Assembly (NCBI GenBank): GCA_963833675.1
Contig: CAWHYW010000019.1
Span: forward strand, 62,001 to 126,000
Reading direction: 5' to 3'
Origin: DASQDN01 sp963833675
Lineage (GTDB): Bacteria; Acidobacteriota; Terriglobia; Bryobacterales; Bryobacteraceae
Length of the DNA stretch: 64,000 nucleotides
The first letter of the stretch is position 1, and each line of letters starts with the position of its first letter. Below are positions 26,158-35,945 of the stretch, piece after piece. Position numbers and translations under genes: made by a program. The notes under the pieces were generated by a model. That model was not told where the DNA came from and made no database searches. It was given only the letters and a program-made list of their open reading frames with translations.

Positions 26158-28557
26158 GTGAAGTACATCCTCGCGCTCGTCTTTTTGAGCGCCGTATCCA
26201 ACGCCGCCGAAGGGATCGCCTCGTCTACCGCCCAGGCTATACAGCAGGCCGAACTCGACACTGAGCAGTGCTATCGCGTCCGGGATCTCTCATTCCAGCG
26301 AGAGGACGTGAAGATTTATCTGAATGAGGGACATTTAATTTTTCTAAAACCTGTGCAAGGCAGGCGCATCGCGGCAGTCTTTGCTGCAGATGTCGATGGC
26401 GGCGATGCCGAACTAATGATCTTTCCCCCGCACACGAGCGAGCGCATGTCACTCGCCCAGTTCACGAAATCTCCGAACCTGGATGAGCACTTCATAGCAA
26501 GCGTGTTTCTGTTCACCGATCGCACCGGAGAAGAACTCCTCGATTTGCTGAAGGATTCCAAACAGGACTCGGCCGCAGGTCTCGTCCTCAAGGGCCAGTT
26601 CGACGGCGTAGTTCGCAACATCGCGCAGAGCTATGAGATGAGACTGGTGTACGACCTTTTATCGGCTGAATGGGAGAAGAGTGGATTTTTCTTCGCGACC
26701 ATCAGCGGAAAGACACTCGGCAACTTCGATGTGCTCTACGATCGCCGGGCTCGGGAGCAGGTGCTGGTAGGCCAACTGAATTATCGGGATGACCGCCGCT
26801 TTTTTGACACCTGGATGAGCTTCCAATCCCGGTCTGTTCGGAACGGAACCACGAAGCCGCCGGAAAATCCGGTGGTGTTTAAGAACGTCGCAATCGACGC
26901 GACCTTGACGCCCGACCTCAAGATGAAGGCGAAGACTACGATCCATCTTTACGCAAACGCTCGGACGGACAAGGTTATAGCGCTCGAGTTGTCGAGAAAG
27001 ATGCAACTGACGGATGTGCGTGTGAACGGCGAACCCGTCGAATTCTTCATGCGCGAATCCTTGCGATCGAATCTACTTCGGGGTCCGGAGAACTACACTT
27101 TTCTGGTTGTTCTTCCCAAACCGATGGAAGCAGGTGAAAACCGAACCATCGAAGTAACACACGAAGGCAACGTCATCAACTCAGCCGGGCAGCGAGTTTA
27201 CTATGTCGGAGCACGGAACAACTGGTATCCCATCCGGGAAGGCACGTTCTCCACCTTTGATCTGAAATTTCGATATCCCAACAACCTGCAACTGGTTTCG
27301 ACAGGCGATGTAGTGGACGATCGCGTCGATGGCGAATGGCGTGTCACGCAGAGGAGAGTTTCCGTGCCCATTCGGTTCGCGGGTTTCAACCTCGGCGGAG
27401 ACTATGAGAAGGCCTCGGTAACGCGCGCGGGTTTCACGATCGATGTCTATGCAAATCGTACTGTCGAATCGGCGCTGCAGCCGCGGCCGAAGGATTACCT
27501 GCCCCAGACCCCCGCCGGTCCCCGACCGAGCCGTCGCCTTCAGCCGGAGCCGCTCGCCACCCCGACTCTGACGCTTCCACCTGATCCGAAGGCTCGACTG
27601 CGCGCTCTTGCTGATGAGGTTGGGGCAGCGATGGAGTTCATGAGCGCCAGCTTCGGCCCGCCGCCGCTCAAGACTTTAATCGTGTCGCCGATCCCCGGTA
27701 CTTTCGGACAGGGCTTTCCCGGATTGCTGTATCTTTCGACGCTTGCCTACCTGAAACCGGACGATCTGCCGCTGGCCATGCGAACCGACTCGCAGCGGCG
27801 CTTCTTCTCCGAACTGCTTCACGCCCACGAGACAGCGCATCAATGGTGGGGCAATCTCGTCACCTCCGGATCCTACCAGGACGATTGGTTAATGGAAGCT
27901 CTGGCGAATTATTCCGCTCTTCTTTTTCTCGAAAAGCGCAAAGGCCGCCGAGCGATGGAAGACGTACTCGATGAGTACCGCCAACACCTGCTGGCATCCG
28001 GCCCAGAGGGGAACACGATCGAATCCGCCGGGCCAATTGTGTGGGGCACGCGCCTGATCTCCTCGCACGCGACAAGCTCCTGGCGCGCCATTATGTATGA
28101 AAAGGGCGCCTGGATTATTCACATGATCCGCGTTCGCCTCGGTGACGCTGCCTTTCTAAAAATGTTGAACGCCCTTGCCCAGCGCAATCGCTACGGGCGG
28201 GTCACGACGGATGGTTTCCGGGTACTTGCAGCCGAGTTTCTGCCGCCCGGCAGCGACGACCCGAAATTCGAGAGCTTTTTCGAACAATGGGTGTATGGGA
28301 CAGGAATCCCCCACCTCAAACTTGCTCATTCGATAAAGGGGAAGCCCCCGCGGGTCCAATTACAAGGCTCGATCACTCAGTCCAGCGTAAGTGAGGATTT
28401 TTCGGTACCGATTCCAGTGGAGATTCAAATGCCCGGCAAACGTACAACGACGAAATGGGTTCGTTCCGCAAGTGAGCCCGTGACGTTTGCGGCCAATCTG
28501 AGTCAGGCTCCCGTCAAAGTGCTTATCGATCCTTACGCTGTGCTGATGCGAAGGTGA
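26158..28557 (+). CDS. Exported M1-family metallopeptidase
   Basis: A 799-residue protein with a signal peptide (MKYILALVFLSAVSNAA). A family-specific N-terminal part (residues 20-240) precedes the M1 beta domain and the catalytic domain with HETAHQWWGNL at about 560 and the third zinc ligand Glu 18 residues after the second His (LMEALANYS). The usual GAMEN substrate loop is not obvious; the equivalent part reads GQGFPGLLYLS, a variant typical of exported acidobacterial M1 peptidases. It starts 5 bases after the ROK gene (GTG). Confidence 0.88.
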   Translation: MKYILALVFLSAVSNAAEGIASSTAQAIQQAELDTEQCYRVRDLSFQREDVKIYLNEGHLIFLKPVQGRRIAAVFAADVDGGDAELMIFPPHTSERMSLAQFTKSPNLDEHFIASVFLFTDRTGEELLDLLKDSKQDSAAGLVLKGQFDGVVRNIAQSYEMRLVYDLLSAEWEKSGFFFATISGKTLGNFDVLYDRRAREQVLVGQLNYRDDRRFFDTWMSFQSRSVRNGTTKPPENPVVFKNVAIDATLTPDLKMKAKTTIHLYANARTDKVIALELSRKMQLTDVRVNGEPVEFFMRESLRSNLLRGPENYTFLVVLPKPMEAGENRTIEVTHEGNVINSAGQRVYYVGARNNWYPIREGTFSTFDLKFRYPNNLQLVSTGDVVDDRVDGEWRVTQRRVSVPIRFAGFNLGGDYEKASVTRAGFTIDVYANRTVESALQPRPKDYLPQTPAGPRPSRRLQPEPLATPTLTLPPDPKARLRALADEVGAAMEFMSASFGPPPLKTLIVSPIPGTFGQGFPGLLYLSTLAYLKPDDLPLAMRTDSQRRFFSELLHAHETAHQWWGNLVTSGSYQDDWLMEALANYSALLFLEKRKGRRAMEDVLDEYRQHLLASGPEGNTIESAGPIVWGTRLISSHATSSWRAIMYEKGAWIIHMIRVRLGDAAFLKMLNALAQRNRYGRVTTDGFRVLAAEFLPPGSDDPKFESFFEQWVYGTGIPHLKLAHSIKGKPPRVQLQGSITQSSVSEDFSVPIPVEIQMPGKRTTTKWVRSASEPVTFAANLSQAPVKVLIDPYAVLMRR

Positions 28558-28602
28558 GCCTCACCGAATCACAAGGTATAATTCGGCTTGAGTTCCCCAT
28601 CT

Positions 28603-29541
28603 ATGAGAAAAAAAGTAACCGTTGTGGGCGCCGGAAATGTCGGCGCGAACTGCGCTGTGCGCATTGCCGACAAAGAATTGGCCGACGTGGTTCTGGTCGA
28701 TGTAGTAGAAGGCGTGCCGCAGGGTAAAGGTCTCGACATCCTCGAAGCCGGTCCGGTCGAAGGGTACGATGTCTCGATCACCGGCGCAAATGACTACGCA
28801 CCCACCGCAAATTCGGATATTGTCGTCATCACGGCCGGATTCCCTCGCAAGCCCGGAATGTCTCGTGACGATTTGCTGATGGCTAACTACGAGGTCGTCC
28901 GGACTGCGACGGAGCAGGCCGTGAAACACTCGCCCAATGCGATTCTGATTCTGGTAACGAATCCGCTGGACGCAATGTGCTGGACGGCGTTTCAGGTTTC
29001 GAAATTTCCCAAAAATCGTGTCGTCGGCATGGCCGGAGTCCTGGACACGGCACGATACCGGACATTCATCGCACAGGAACTAGGCGTGTCGGTCGAGAAC
29101 ATCACCGCGCTTGTGCTGGGTGGTCATGGAGACACGATGGTGCCAATTGTGCGGCTGACCACGGTTGGCGGAATTCCGCTGACGGAATTAACCGATCAAG
29201 CCACAATTGATCGTCTGGTGCAGCGAACTCGCGATGGCGGCGCAGAGATCGTGAAATATCTCAAAACGGGCAGCGCGTACTATGCTCCCTCGGCGGCCAC
29301 GGTCGAGATGGTCGAATCCATCTTGAAGGACAAAAAGAAGGTGTTGCCTTGCGCAGCCTATCTAGAAGGCGAATATGGCGTTAACGGTTTGTTTGCCGGA
29401 GTACCTGTAAAGCTCGGCGCAAATGGCATTGAGCAGATTTATCAGGTTAAATTGCAAGCCGATGAGCAAGCCCAACTGGACAAGAGCGCCGCTGCGGTGA
29501 AAGAATTGATCGAAGTCATCAAACAGAAGGTCGGCGCCTGA
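28603..29541 (+). CDS. mdh: Malate dehydrogenase
   Basis: A 312-residue LDH-like malate dehydrogenase of the TCA cycle. Rossmann motif VVGAGNVG (Gly9, Gly11, Gly14), NAD-selecting Asp in VVLVDVVEG, substrate arginines in AGFPRKPGMSRDDLL (Arg at the LDH position 102 indicates malate rather than lactate), NPLDAMCW, and catalytic His in LGGHGDTMVP. The ATG at 28603 is preferred to an in-frame TTG 15 bases upstream. The gene stands alone. Confidence 0.95.
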   Translation: MRKKVTVVGAGNVGANCAVRIADKELADVVLVDVVEGVPQGKGLDILEAGPVEGYDVSITGANDYAPTANSDIVVITAGFPRKPGMSRDDLLMANYEVVRTATEQAVKHSPNAILILVTNPLDAMCWTAFQVSKFPKNRVVGMAGVLDTARYRTFIAQELGVSVENITALVLGGHGDTMVPIVRLTTVGGIPLTELTDQATIDRLVQRTRDGGAEIVKYLKTGSAYYAPSAATVEMVESILKDKKKVLPCAAYLEGEYGVNGLFAGVPVKLGANGIEQIYQVKLQADEQAQLDKSAAAVKELIEVIKQKVGA

Positions 29542-29564
29542 TCGCTACAATACCTCAACCACAC

Positions 29565-30035
29565 TTGAAAACGAAACTGAAAAGACCTGCTGGCGAAAGC
29601 GCGGAGCCGACACTCGATCCGCGCTTTTGCGCGTTCAAACTGAGGGTTGCTCCTTCGAAGATTCATCGCTGGGGAGTTTATGCAGAGGAATTCATACCGG
29701 CGCGACGTAAGATTATCGAGTATACCGGGGAGAAGATCAGCAGACGCGAGACGAAACGCCGCTCACAAGGTCCGCTGAACTATATCTTCACGCTCGATGC
29801 TTACTGGTCTGTTGACGGCAATTCCGGTGGAAGCGGCGCGCAATACGTTAACCATAGCTGTAACCCGAATGTCTATGCCTGGATCTTCAAAGAACACATT
29901 CTTTATATGAGTGTTCGAGACATCCATCCGGGCGAGGAGTTAACGATCGACTACCATTTCGATAAAGATGTCGAGCGCGTGCCTTGCTATTGCGGCGCCG
30001 CGAATTGCCGCGGCACAATCAACGTCAGAGATTAG
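29565..30035 (+). CDS. SET-domain protein methyltransferase-like protein
   Basis: A 156-residue bacterial SET protein. Visible are HRWGVYAEEFIPARRKIIEY, the SAM/knot motif YVNHSCNPN, GEELTIDYHF, and a post-SET-like CYCGAANCRGTI. These are the core motifs of eukaryotic lysine methyltransferases. Bacterial SET proteins are sporadic and a few methylate ribosomal or histone-like proteins. The TTG start at 29565 is the only good one. Its 3' end overlaps the 3' end of the convergent enolase gene by 11 nt. Target unknown. Confidence 0.85.
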   Translation: MKTKLKRPAGESAEPTLDPRFCAFKLRVAPSKIHRWGVYAEEFIPARRKIIEYTGEKISRRETKRRSQGPLNYIFTLDAYWSVDGNSGGSGAQYVNHSCNPNVYAWIFKEHILYMSVRDIHPGEELTIDYHFDKDVERVPCYCGAANCRGTINVRD

Positions 30036-31285
30036 GAATTCGGGCGAACGGTAAGGCATCATCTTTCTCGATCTCGAGAAGCCGGTTGTACTTCGCCAAT
30101 CGCTCAGAACGTGTAATGGAACCCACCTTGATTTGGCCGGCTCCCGAAGCGACTGCCAAATCGGCAAGGAAGCTGTCTTCGGTTTCACCGGATCGAGCCG
30201 ATACGACAGCCCGATACCCCGACTCGAATGCCTGCCGCAATACGGACAATGTCTCCGATATCGTGCCGATCTGATTCATCTTGACGAGCACCGCATTCGC
30301 GGCTCCGACTTTAATCCCATGCCGCAGGCGACTCGGATTCGTCGTGAACAGGTCATCCCCGACGAGCTGCAATTTCTTGCCGAGCCGACCGGTAAGTTCT
30401 CGCCATCCATCCCAATCATCCTCTTCGAGGCCATCCTCGATGGAGGCGATCGGGTACTTCGCGGCCCACTTTTCCAGCAGAGTGATTAGCTCATCGCTCG
30501 TCAGTGTTCGTCCTTCGGTCCGCAATGTGTAAAGACCGTTTGCCTGAAAATGAGAAGCCGCAACATCGAGGGCAATCGAGAAGTGTTCGGTGGGCCGGTA
30601 GCCTGCTTCTTCTATCGCTTCGTGTGACGATCTGAAGAGCAGTTTCGTTTGAGGGCAGCAGCGGACCCCAGCCGCCCTCGTCAGCGACACCAGTAACCGA
30701 ATAACCACGAGCCTCGATGACCTCCCGCGCTTGCCGGTGGACACGCGTCACGGCCTGAAGCGCCTGTGAGTAGCCATCGAAGCCGTGCGCAATGACAAGA
30801 AAATCCTGAAATTCGATATTGCGCGCGGCATGAAGGCCACCGGAAAGGATATTTACCATCGGAACCGGTAACATCGGTGGGCCAAGCGATAGAGTCTTCC
30901 ATAACGGTTCGCCTCGGCTCGCGGACAGCGCCCGAACGCATGCGCATGAGACGGCCAGCGTAGCGTTTGCGCCGAGTCGGGACTTATTCGGCGTGCCATC
31001 TAGCTCGATCATCCGCTCGTCTGCAGCTTCCGGCGAAATACCTTGCAAAGCTTTAAAGATGGTTTGTTCTACGTTGCCGACCGCTCGCAGTACGCCTTTT
31101 CCTCCGTATCGCTGAGGGTCCCCGTCCCGCAACTCCAAAGCCTCGTGTTTTCCGGTAGATGCTCCCGATGGCGCGTGACCGATAGCGCTGATTCCGTTTG
31201 ACAGGGTCACGCGTGCAGCTACAGTTGGATTTCCGCGAGAGTCGAGGATCTCGTAGGCCTTCAGCCTTTCAATCGTGAGCGGCAT
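30025..31285 (-). CDS. eno: Enolase (phosphopyruvate hydratase), frameshifted
   Basis: About 420 residues across a break near 30640. Motifs: YEILDSRGNPTVAARV, SGASTGKHEALELRDGD, ADEGGWGP, ALDVAASHF, SIEDGLEEDDW, LVGDDLFTTN, the catalytic Lys in VLVKMNQIGTISE, and VSARSGETEDSF. All metal and catalytic positions I can check are present, so it should interconvert 2-phosphoglycerate and PEP. The start at 31285 lies within the upstream kinase gene (17-nt overlap). It may be the housekeeping copy or a paralogue tied to the kinase. Confidence 0.9.
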
Positions 31286-32177
31286 ATCTTCTCCAGACGT
31301 CTGCAACGGACGGCGGCGGATCCAAAATCAGCGTACGAGCGAACGCTCGTATGCGCTCCTTGAGAGACTCCTCCCGAATGTATTCGGCTGGAGACTTTCC
31401 GTCGATACGCGCCAGGAGCAACGCGCCAAGGTGTTCCACCGTCGCTTGCTCGAACCAGGACGCTGCCGGCATTTCGGCTTGGAGTGTGCTCCAGAAGGCT
31501 CGCGCGAGTTCTTCCGTTCCTTCGATTCCATAAGCGGTTTTGAGAAGGAGATGGTTCAACAGGAAGGCCGCATCGAAAGAGGGATCCCCAAAGTGAACTG
31601 CTTCGAAGTCAATCGCCACGACATTGTCGTCTTCTACCAGAATATTCTTCGGGCTCCAGTCGCCATGGACGAGGCTCACACGACGTGTACGGCACGCCTC
31701 GATCCGTTGTTGAAGGCGATCCCGCAATTCGGGATGAACAGCCGCCAGGTGTCGATAGTACGGGTCGAGCCGGAGCTCTTCGAAAATTGTGAGATCACCA
31801 AACTGTTCGGCGAGCGTATGGGATTGCCAGCTCTCGCGAATCAGTGCAGCGAGCACCACCGCCACACGCTCAGCCACTCGCCGATCTGTCTTACCGCGCA
31901 ATAACTTTGCCTTCCAGGTCTCCGAACCCGGATTGGCTGCGGTCATCGCAAAGATGTAGTTCGTCTGATCTTCAAACAGAACGGTGGGAACGCTGCCTTC
32001 CGGGAGTTTATCCCTTACGACGCGGAGCGCAGCGCATTCATTGAAGATTCGGCGCAGGTCCGAGAACCATTCCTGCTGTACCCGCAATTGCGGAAGGGCC
32101 TGCTTCAGCACGAATCGACCCGCCGAGGTTTCGGCAAGAAGAACGATATTCGATACACCGCCGGCCAGTTCGGTCAC
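31269..32177 (-). CDS. APH-family small-molecule kinase
   Basis: A 302-residue protein-kinase-fold phosphotransferase: AGRFVLKQALPQLRV (ATP-binding Lys), LVHGDWSPKNILVED (catalytic Asp and Asn), VAIDFEAVHFGDPSFDAAFL. Closest in pattern to methylthioribose kinase and choline-kinase-like members; it is not evidence for drug resistance. The start is uncertain: the frame stays open upstream to 32262 with sensible residues (ELTATSAPQYLAGRGFDF) but no start codon except GTG 32177. Overlaps enolase by 17 nt. Confidence 0.8.
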   Translation of the reverse strand: MTELAGGVSNIVLLAETSAGRFVLKQALPQLRVQQEWFSDLRRIFNECAALRVVRDKLPEGSVPTVLFEDQTNYIFAMTAANPGSETWKAKLLRGKTDRRVAERVAVVLAALIRESWQSHTLAEQFGDLTIFEELRLDPYYRHLAAVHPELRDRLQQRIEACRTRRVSLVHGDWSPKNILVEDDNVVAIDFEAVHFGDPSFDAAFLLNHLLLKTAYGIEGTEELARAFWSTLQAEMPAASWFEQATVEHLGALLLARIDGKSPAEYIREESLKERIRAFARTLILDPPPSVADVWRRYAAHD

Positions 32178-32261
32178 GCGGAGTGATGAGAAATCGAAAC
32201 CGCGGCCGGCAAGATACTGCGGGGCTGATGTGGCAGTTAGTTCGAAGGAAGGTTTGAGCGA

Positions 32262-33450
32262 TCAACGAAAGAATGATGATAGCAAGCCCTTGCCGTTGGT
32301 CTTTTTCGAATCCTTCCCCCGAACCTCGATTAGGCGGTCCGCCATTGCTGCAAGACTCTTCCCAATCGGACTGCCGCTCTGAATCGGCTTCCCATCCATC
32401 AAAGACTTCTGGACCGCATCGTTATCCGCTGGAATCAGCTGGAAGACTTCCGCATCGATCGCTTCGCTGAAGTACTCGCTTTGCAGACCGGCGTCTTTTT
32501 GGTAACGATTGATGACAAGCTTGACCTTCTTCATGTCGAGACGCTGGTTTTCAAGATACATCAAGGCGCGCTGGGCCGCGTGCAACGAAGGCAGCTCGTT
32601 GGAACTCACCAGAAGTACCTCATCGGCGAGCCGAGCGATGGACATGTTCCAGCCTCCGTATACGCCTCCGCAATCGAGGACCACCGCTTCGTACATGCCT
32701 TGGGCGAACTCTACGATCGGAGCCGCTGTCGGCAATTCTGACTGAGGGTCCACAAGGGTTTCCGGCGCCAGCAACACATCCAGCCCTTGCGATGTGGTTG
32801 TCATCTGTTTCCATAAGTCGCCTTCGAGCGTATCCTGCCGGTGGATTACGTCCACGAAGCAATAGGTCGATTTCAATTTCAGTACGAATGAGACTGTGCC
32901 TGTCAGCGCATCGAGGTCGGCCAATAATGTCTTCTCCGCGCCGAGGCGTTTGCATTGGAACGCGAGATTGCAGGCAACTGTTGTGGCCCCGGACGCCCCT
33001 TTCGCCGGCATGACAGCTATTACCCTGCCGCCGCCAACATCTCTCGCCAGGAGCCGGAATGATTCGCGCCACCTTTTCAATGCAGGCATCCAGTTGATCT
33101 GCGGTGAACGGGCGAATCAGGAAATCCGTAGCCCCTTGTCGAAGGCATTGCAGAACCAGATCGGGATTATCCGCCGCAAGCAGCGCCAATACAGGTATCT
33201 GTGGGGCCAGCGAATGTAGATCGCTCAGTACGCTATAAGCCTGCTGTTCTGTTGAGAAGTCCAGAAAGCAAAGCTTCGGTTCAGCGGTGCGCAGCAGATC
33301 CGCGAGTTGCCGCCGATCGGGGTAGGCGTTCACATCGTGAATCGGCGCGAGCGGCAGGCCATGAGCCAACAAAGGTTTGATCTCAGCAGTGATGTTCTTG
33401 CTCGGACTGATCAGCAGGGCTTTGTAATGGCGAGCGTCGATGATCGGCAT
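32262..33450 (-). CDS. cpaE: CpaE/TadZ-like pilus-assembly ATPase, frameshifted
   Basis: About 395 residues across a break near 33050. Residues 1-125 form a receiver-like domain (KLCFLDFSTEQQAY with a possible phospho-Asp; QGATDFLIRPFTADQLD). The rest is a MinD/ParA-type ATPase with a deviant Walker A, PAKGASGATTVACNLA, in which the usual Lys before Thr is Ala, as in TadZ proteins; LLADLDALTG and VVLDCGG follow. CpaE/TadZ sets the polar site of Tad pili, linking it functionally to the two Flp pilins at 0.8-1.5 kb. Divergent from the NarL-type regulator. Confidence 0.85.
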
Positions 33451-33566
33451 TTCGGGTTTCTTAACTCATCGGCATTGCAGATCAAAACCTTAAATCGAGC
33501 TGGAACCAAAAAAGACTAAAGTACAGTCCCGACGGCCGAAAAGAACTCCTGAGGAGTGAATAAGTT

Positions 33567-34238
33567 ATGAACTGGACTCAGCCGATTGAGATCGATAAAG
33601 GCCGACGCCTCGGCATTGGGGTCTGCGATACGCAGCCCATTGCGGTTGAGGGACTTAGATCCTGCCTGGCGGGCACCGGCATTTTCGTGCTGGCCGATTC
33701 CGCCACGACACTGGAGGAGGCTGCTCGAATCGTGATCACTGCTTCACCACGAATCATGATCGTCGATAAGGCTATGGGTGGTCCTGCAGTCCTGGATTGG
33801 GTAACGCGGATGACGCACGTTTGTGCCACCACATCTGTTGTGGTTTGGGGTGTTTCCATAACGGAATCCGAGGCCCTCAGGTTCCTGAAATCCGGGGCCA
33901 AGGGCATCATCCGCAAGAGCGCCGATATCGGTACCATTGTTTCCTGTCTCGAGGCGGTTGCCGAAGGCTGTACCTGGATGGAAGATGGTCTCTTCCGGGA
34001 AAACGGGAATGGTAACAGAGAGGCGCGCCTTGGACTGACTCCTCGCGAACAGCAGGTATTGGAACTCGTGGAGCAGGGACTTCGCAACAAAGAAATTGCC
34101 CGGGAACTCGGCATCCGCCCCGGAACGGTAAAGATTCATTTGAAGCACATTTTTGAAAAGACGGGTGTTCGCGGACGCTATGGCTTGGCCCTGTCAGGAC
34201 TTCGCGATAAGGCCGCGCCGCAGATGATTGCAGTCTGA
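33567..34238 (+). CDS. NarL/LuxR-type response regulator
   Basis: A 223-residue two-domain regulator. The receiver part has Asp in GVCDTQPIAVEGLR and a probable phospho-Asp in IMIVDKAMGG; the switch-region Thr/Lys are replaced or shifted (VVVWGVSITESEA, GIIRKSA). The LuxR helix-turn-helix is complete: LTPREQQVLELVEQGLRNKE, IARELGIRPGTVKIHLKHIF. GGAG lies upstream of the ATG. Divergence from cpaE (116 bases) suggests it may control pilus genes. Confidence 0.9.
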   Translation: MNWTQPIEIDKGRRLGIGVCDTQPIAVEGLRSCLAGTGIFVLADSATTLEEAARIVITASPRIMIVDKAMGGPAVLDWVTRMTHVCATTSVVVWGVSITESEALRFLKSGAKGIIRKSADIGTIVSCLEAVAEGCTWMEDGLFRENGNGNREARLGLTPREQQVLELVEQGLRNKEIARELGIRPGTVKIHLKHIFEKTGVRGRYGLALSGLRDKAAPQMIAV

Positions 34239-34255
34239 GTTGCTATTCTGAGTGC

Positions 34256-35945
34256 GTGCTACGTTTTGTGGTTTTTTGCGCGGCATCGGCCGTCTGCGCC
34301 GTCGCGCAACCTGCTCCGCTGCTTGACATCCTGAAACAGGAAATGGACCGTAACTTCTCCTTATTAAAGGAGAAGTCCGATCCGGCTCCATATTTTCTGT
34401 CGTACTCGGTCTCCGAGCAGCAGTCTGAATATTTCGCCGGTACTCTGGGTACACTCCAGAACGAATCGAAGAACTCCGGCCGAATTTTCGATGTAAGTGT
34501 ACGCGTCGGCAGTAATAAGCTCGACAACTATCACGCTACCCGGGGGGAAAGGCCGCAATTCAGCGTCCCTACTCTGCTGCCGGTCGATGACATTCCTGAT
34601 GCCATCCGCAGGCGGGTCTGGCTCGAAACGGATCGCGCAACGCGGGCCGCGACACAGCGTTTGATCAACCTCAAAACGAGCACACAAGTAAATGTCGCGG
34701 AAGAAGATAAGTCGGACGACTTCTCGAAAGAGGCAGCCCTCGGTCTTCTCCGAGCCGACCAAAAAGTTCGCGGTAGACTCGGCGGCCTGGGCCGATAAAG
34801 TGCGCCGCTGGTCCGCCGAGTTCAACAAGTTCCCGAAGGTTTTGTCTTCCGGGGTCTCGGTACGCTTCTTGCAAGAGACGAAGTACCTCGTCAATACAGA
34901 GGGTACCCGCCTCCAACACGGCACGATCGTTCGCGCGGATCATGATCACCGCGCACACCAAAGCCGAGGACGGAATGGACTTGGCAGCTTCCGACAGCTT
35001 CGAGGCCGAGGATGCGGCGGGTCTGCCAAAGGATGCGGACGTCAGCGCAGCGATTCAAAAGGTCGGGACAGGATTTGACGAAACTGCTCGACGCGCCGGT
35101 CGTGGATGCTTTTGTCGGACCGGCAATTCTCTCAGGTCGCGCCTCGGGCGTATTCTTCCACGAGATCTTCGGCCATCGCATCGAGGGCCACCGGCAGAAG
35201 GACGAGTCGGATCAGCAAACCTTCACAAAGATGGTCGGCTCTAAAGTGCTTCCGGACTTCCTGTCGGTTCTGTTTGACCCCACCAAAAAGAAGTTGGGAG
35301 GAACGGACCTGAACGGTTGGTACCTGTACGACGACGAGGGTGTGAAAGCCCGGCCGGTGCAAGTCGTGGAGGGCGGTACGCTCAAGACGTTCCTGATGTC
35401 ACGATCGCCCATCAAAGGATTCTCCCAGTCAAACGGACATGGCCGAAAGCAGGCTGGACTGGAGCCGGTCTCTCGTCAATCGAATCTGATCGTTCAATCC
35501 AGCAAGCAAGTATCGGATGCGCAGCTCCGGCAGATGCTGATCGCTGAGATCAAACGCCAAGGCAAGCCATACGGCTTCTACTTCGAGCACGTGACGGGCG
35601 GCTACACGACGACAGGACGAGCAAGTTTCCAGTCGTTCAAGGTGATTCCGCTGATTGTTTATCGCGTCTATGCGGACGGCCGGCCCGATGAACTCGTCCG
35701 AGGTGTCGATATCGTCGGCACACCTCTTGGCGAGCTTTGCCCGTATCCTGGCTACGTCAGATAAGCCTGACGTATTCAACGGGTATTGCGGAGCGGAATC
35801 GGGTAGCGTCCCTGTTTCCGCGATTTCGCCGGCCATACTCGTTTCCGAACTCGAGATTCAGAAGAAAGCGAAAGGACGAGACCGGCCGCCGCTGTTGCCG
35901 GCTCCTCCGACAGCATCGCCCGCGACCTCCGGAGGTGGCCTGTGA
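34256..35945 (+). CDS. Exported TldD-like metalloprotease, several frameshifts
   Basis: About 560 residues over at least three breaks (near 34740, 34960-35060 and 35735). Starts with a signal peptide (MLRFVVFCAASAVCAVAQ), unlike cytosolic TldD. The U62 active-site motif is present: FFHEIFGHRIEGHR at 35153-35194 (HExxxH). Further TldD signatures: GWYLYDDEGVKARPVQVVEG, LKTFLMSRSPIKGF, GGYTTTGRASFQSF and LIVYRVYADGRPDELVRGVD. A Pro-rich C-terminal tail ends at TGA 35943-35945, overlapped by the next gene. It should be the catalytic half of a heterodimer with the following protein. Confidence 0.8.

Noticed and set aside
31269..32177. Aminoglycoside resistance gene
   Set aside because: Only the general APH kinase fold is visible; context is enolase, and the pattern fits methylthioribose-kinase-like members as well.
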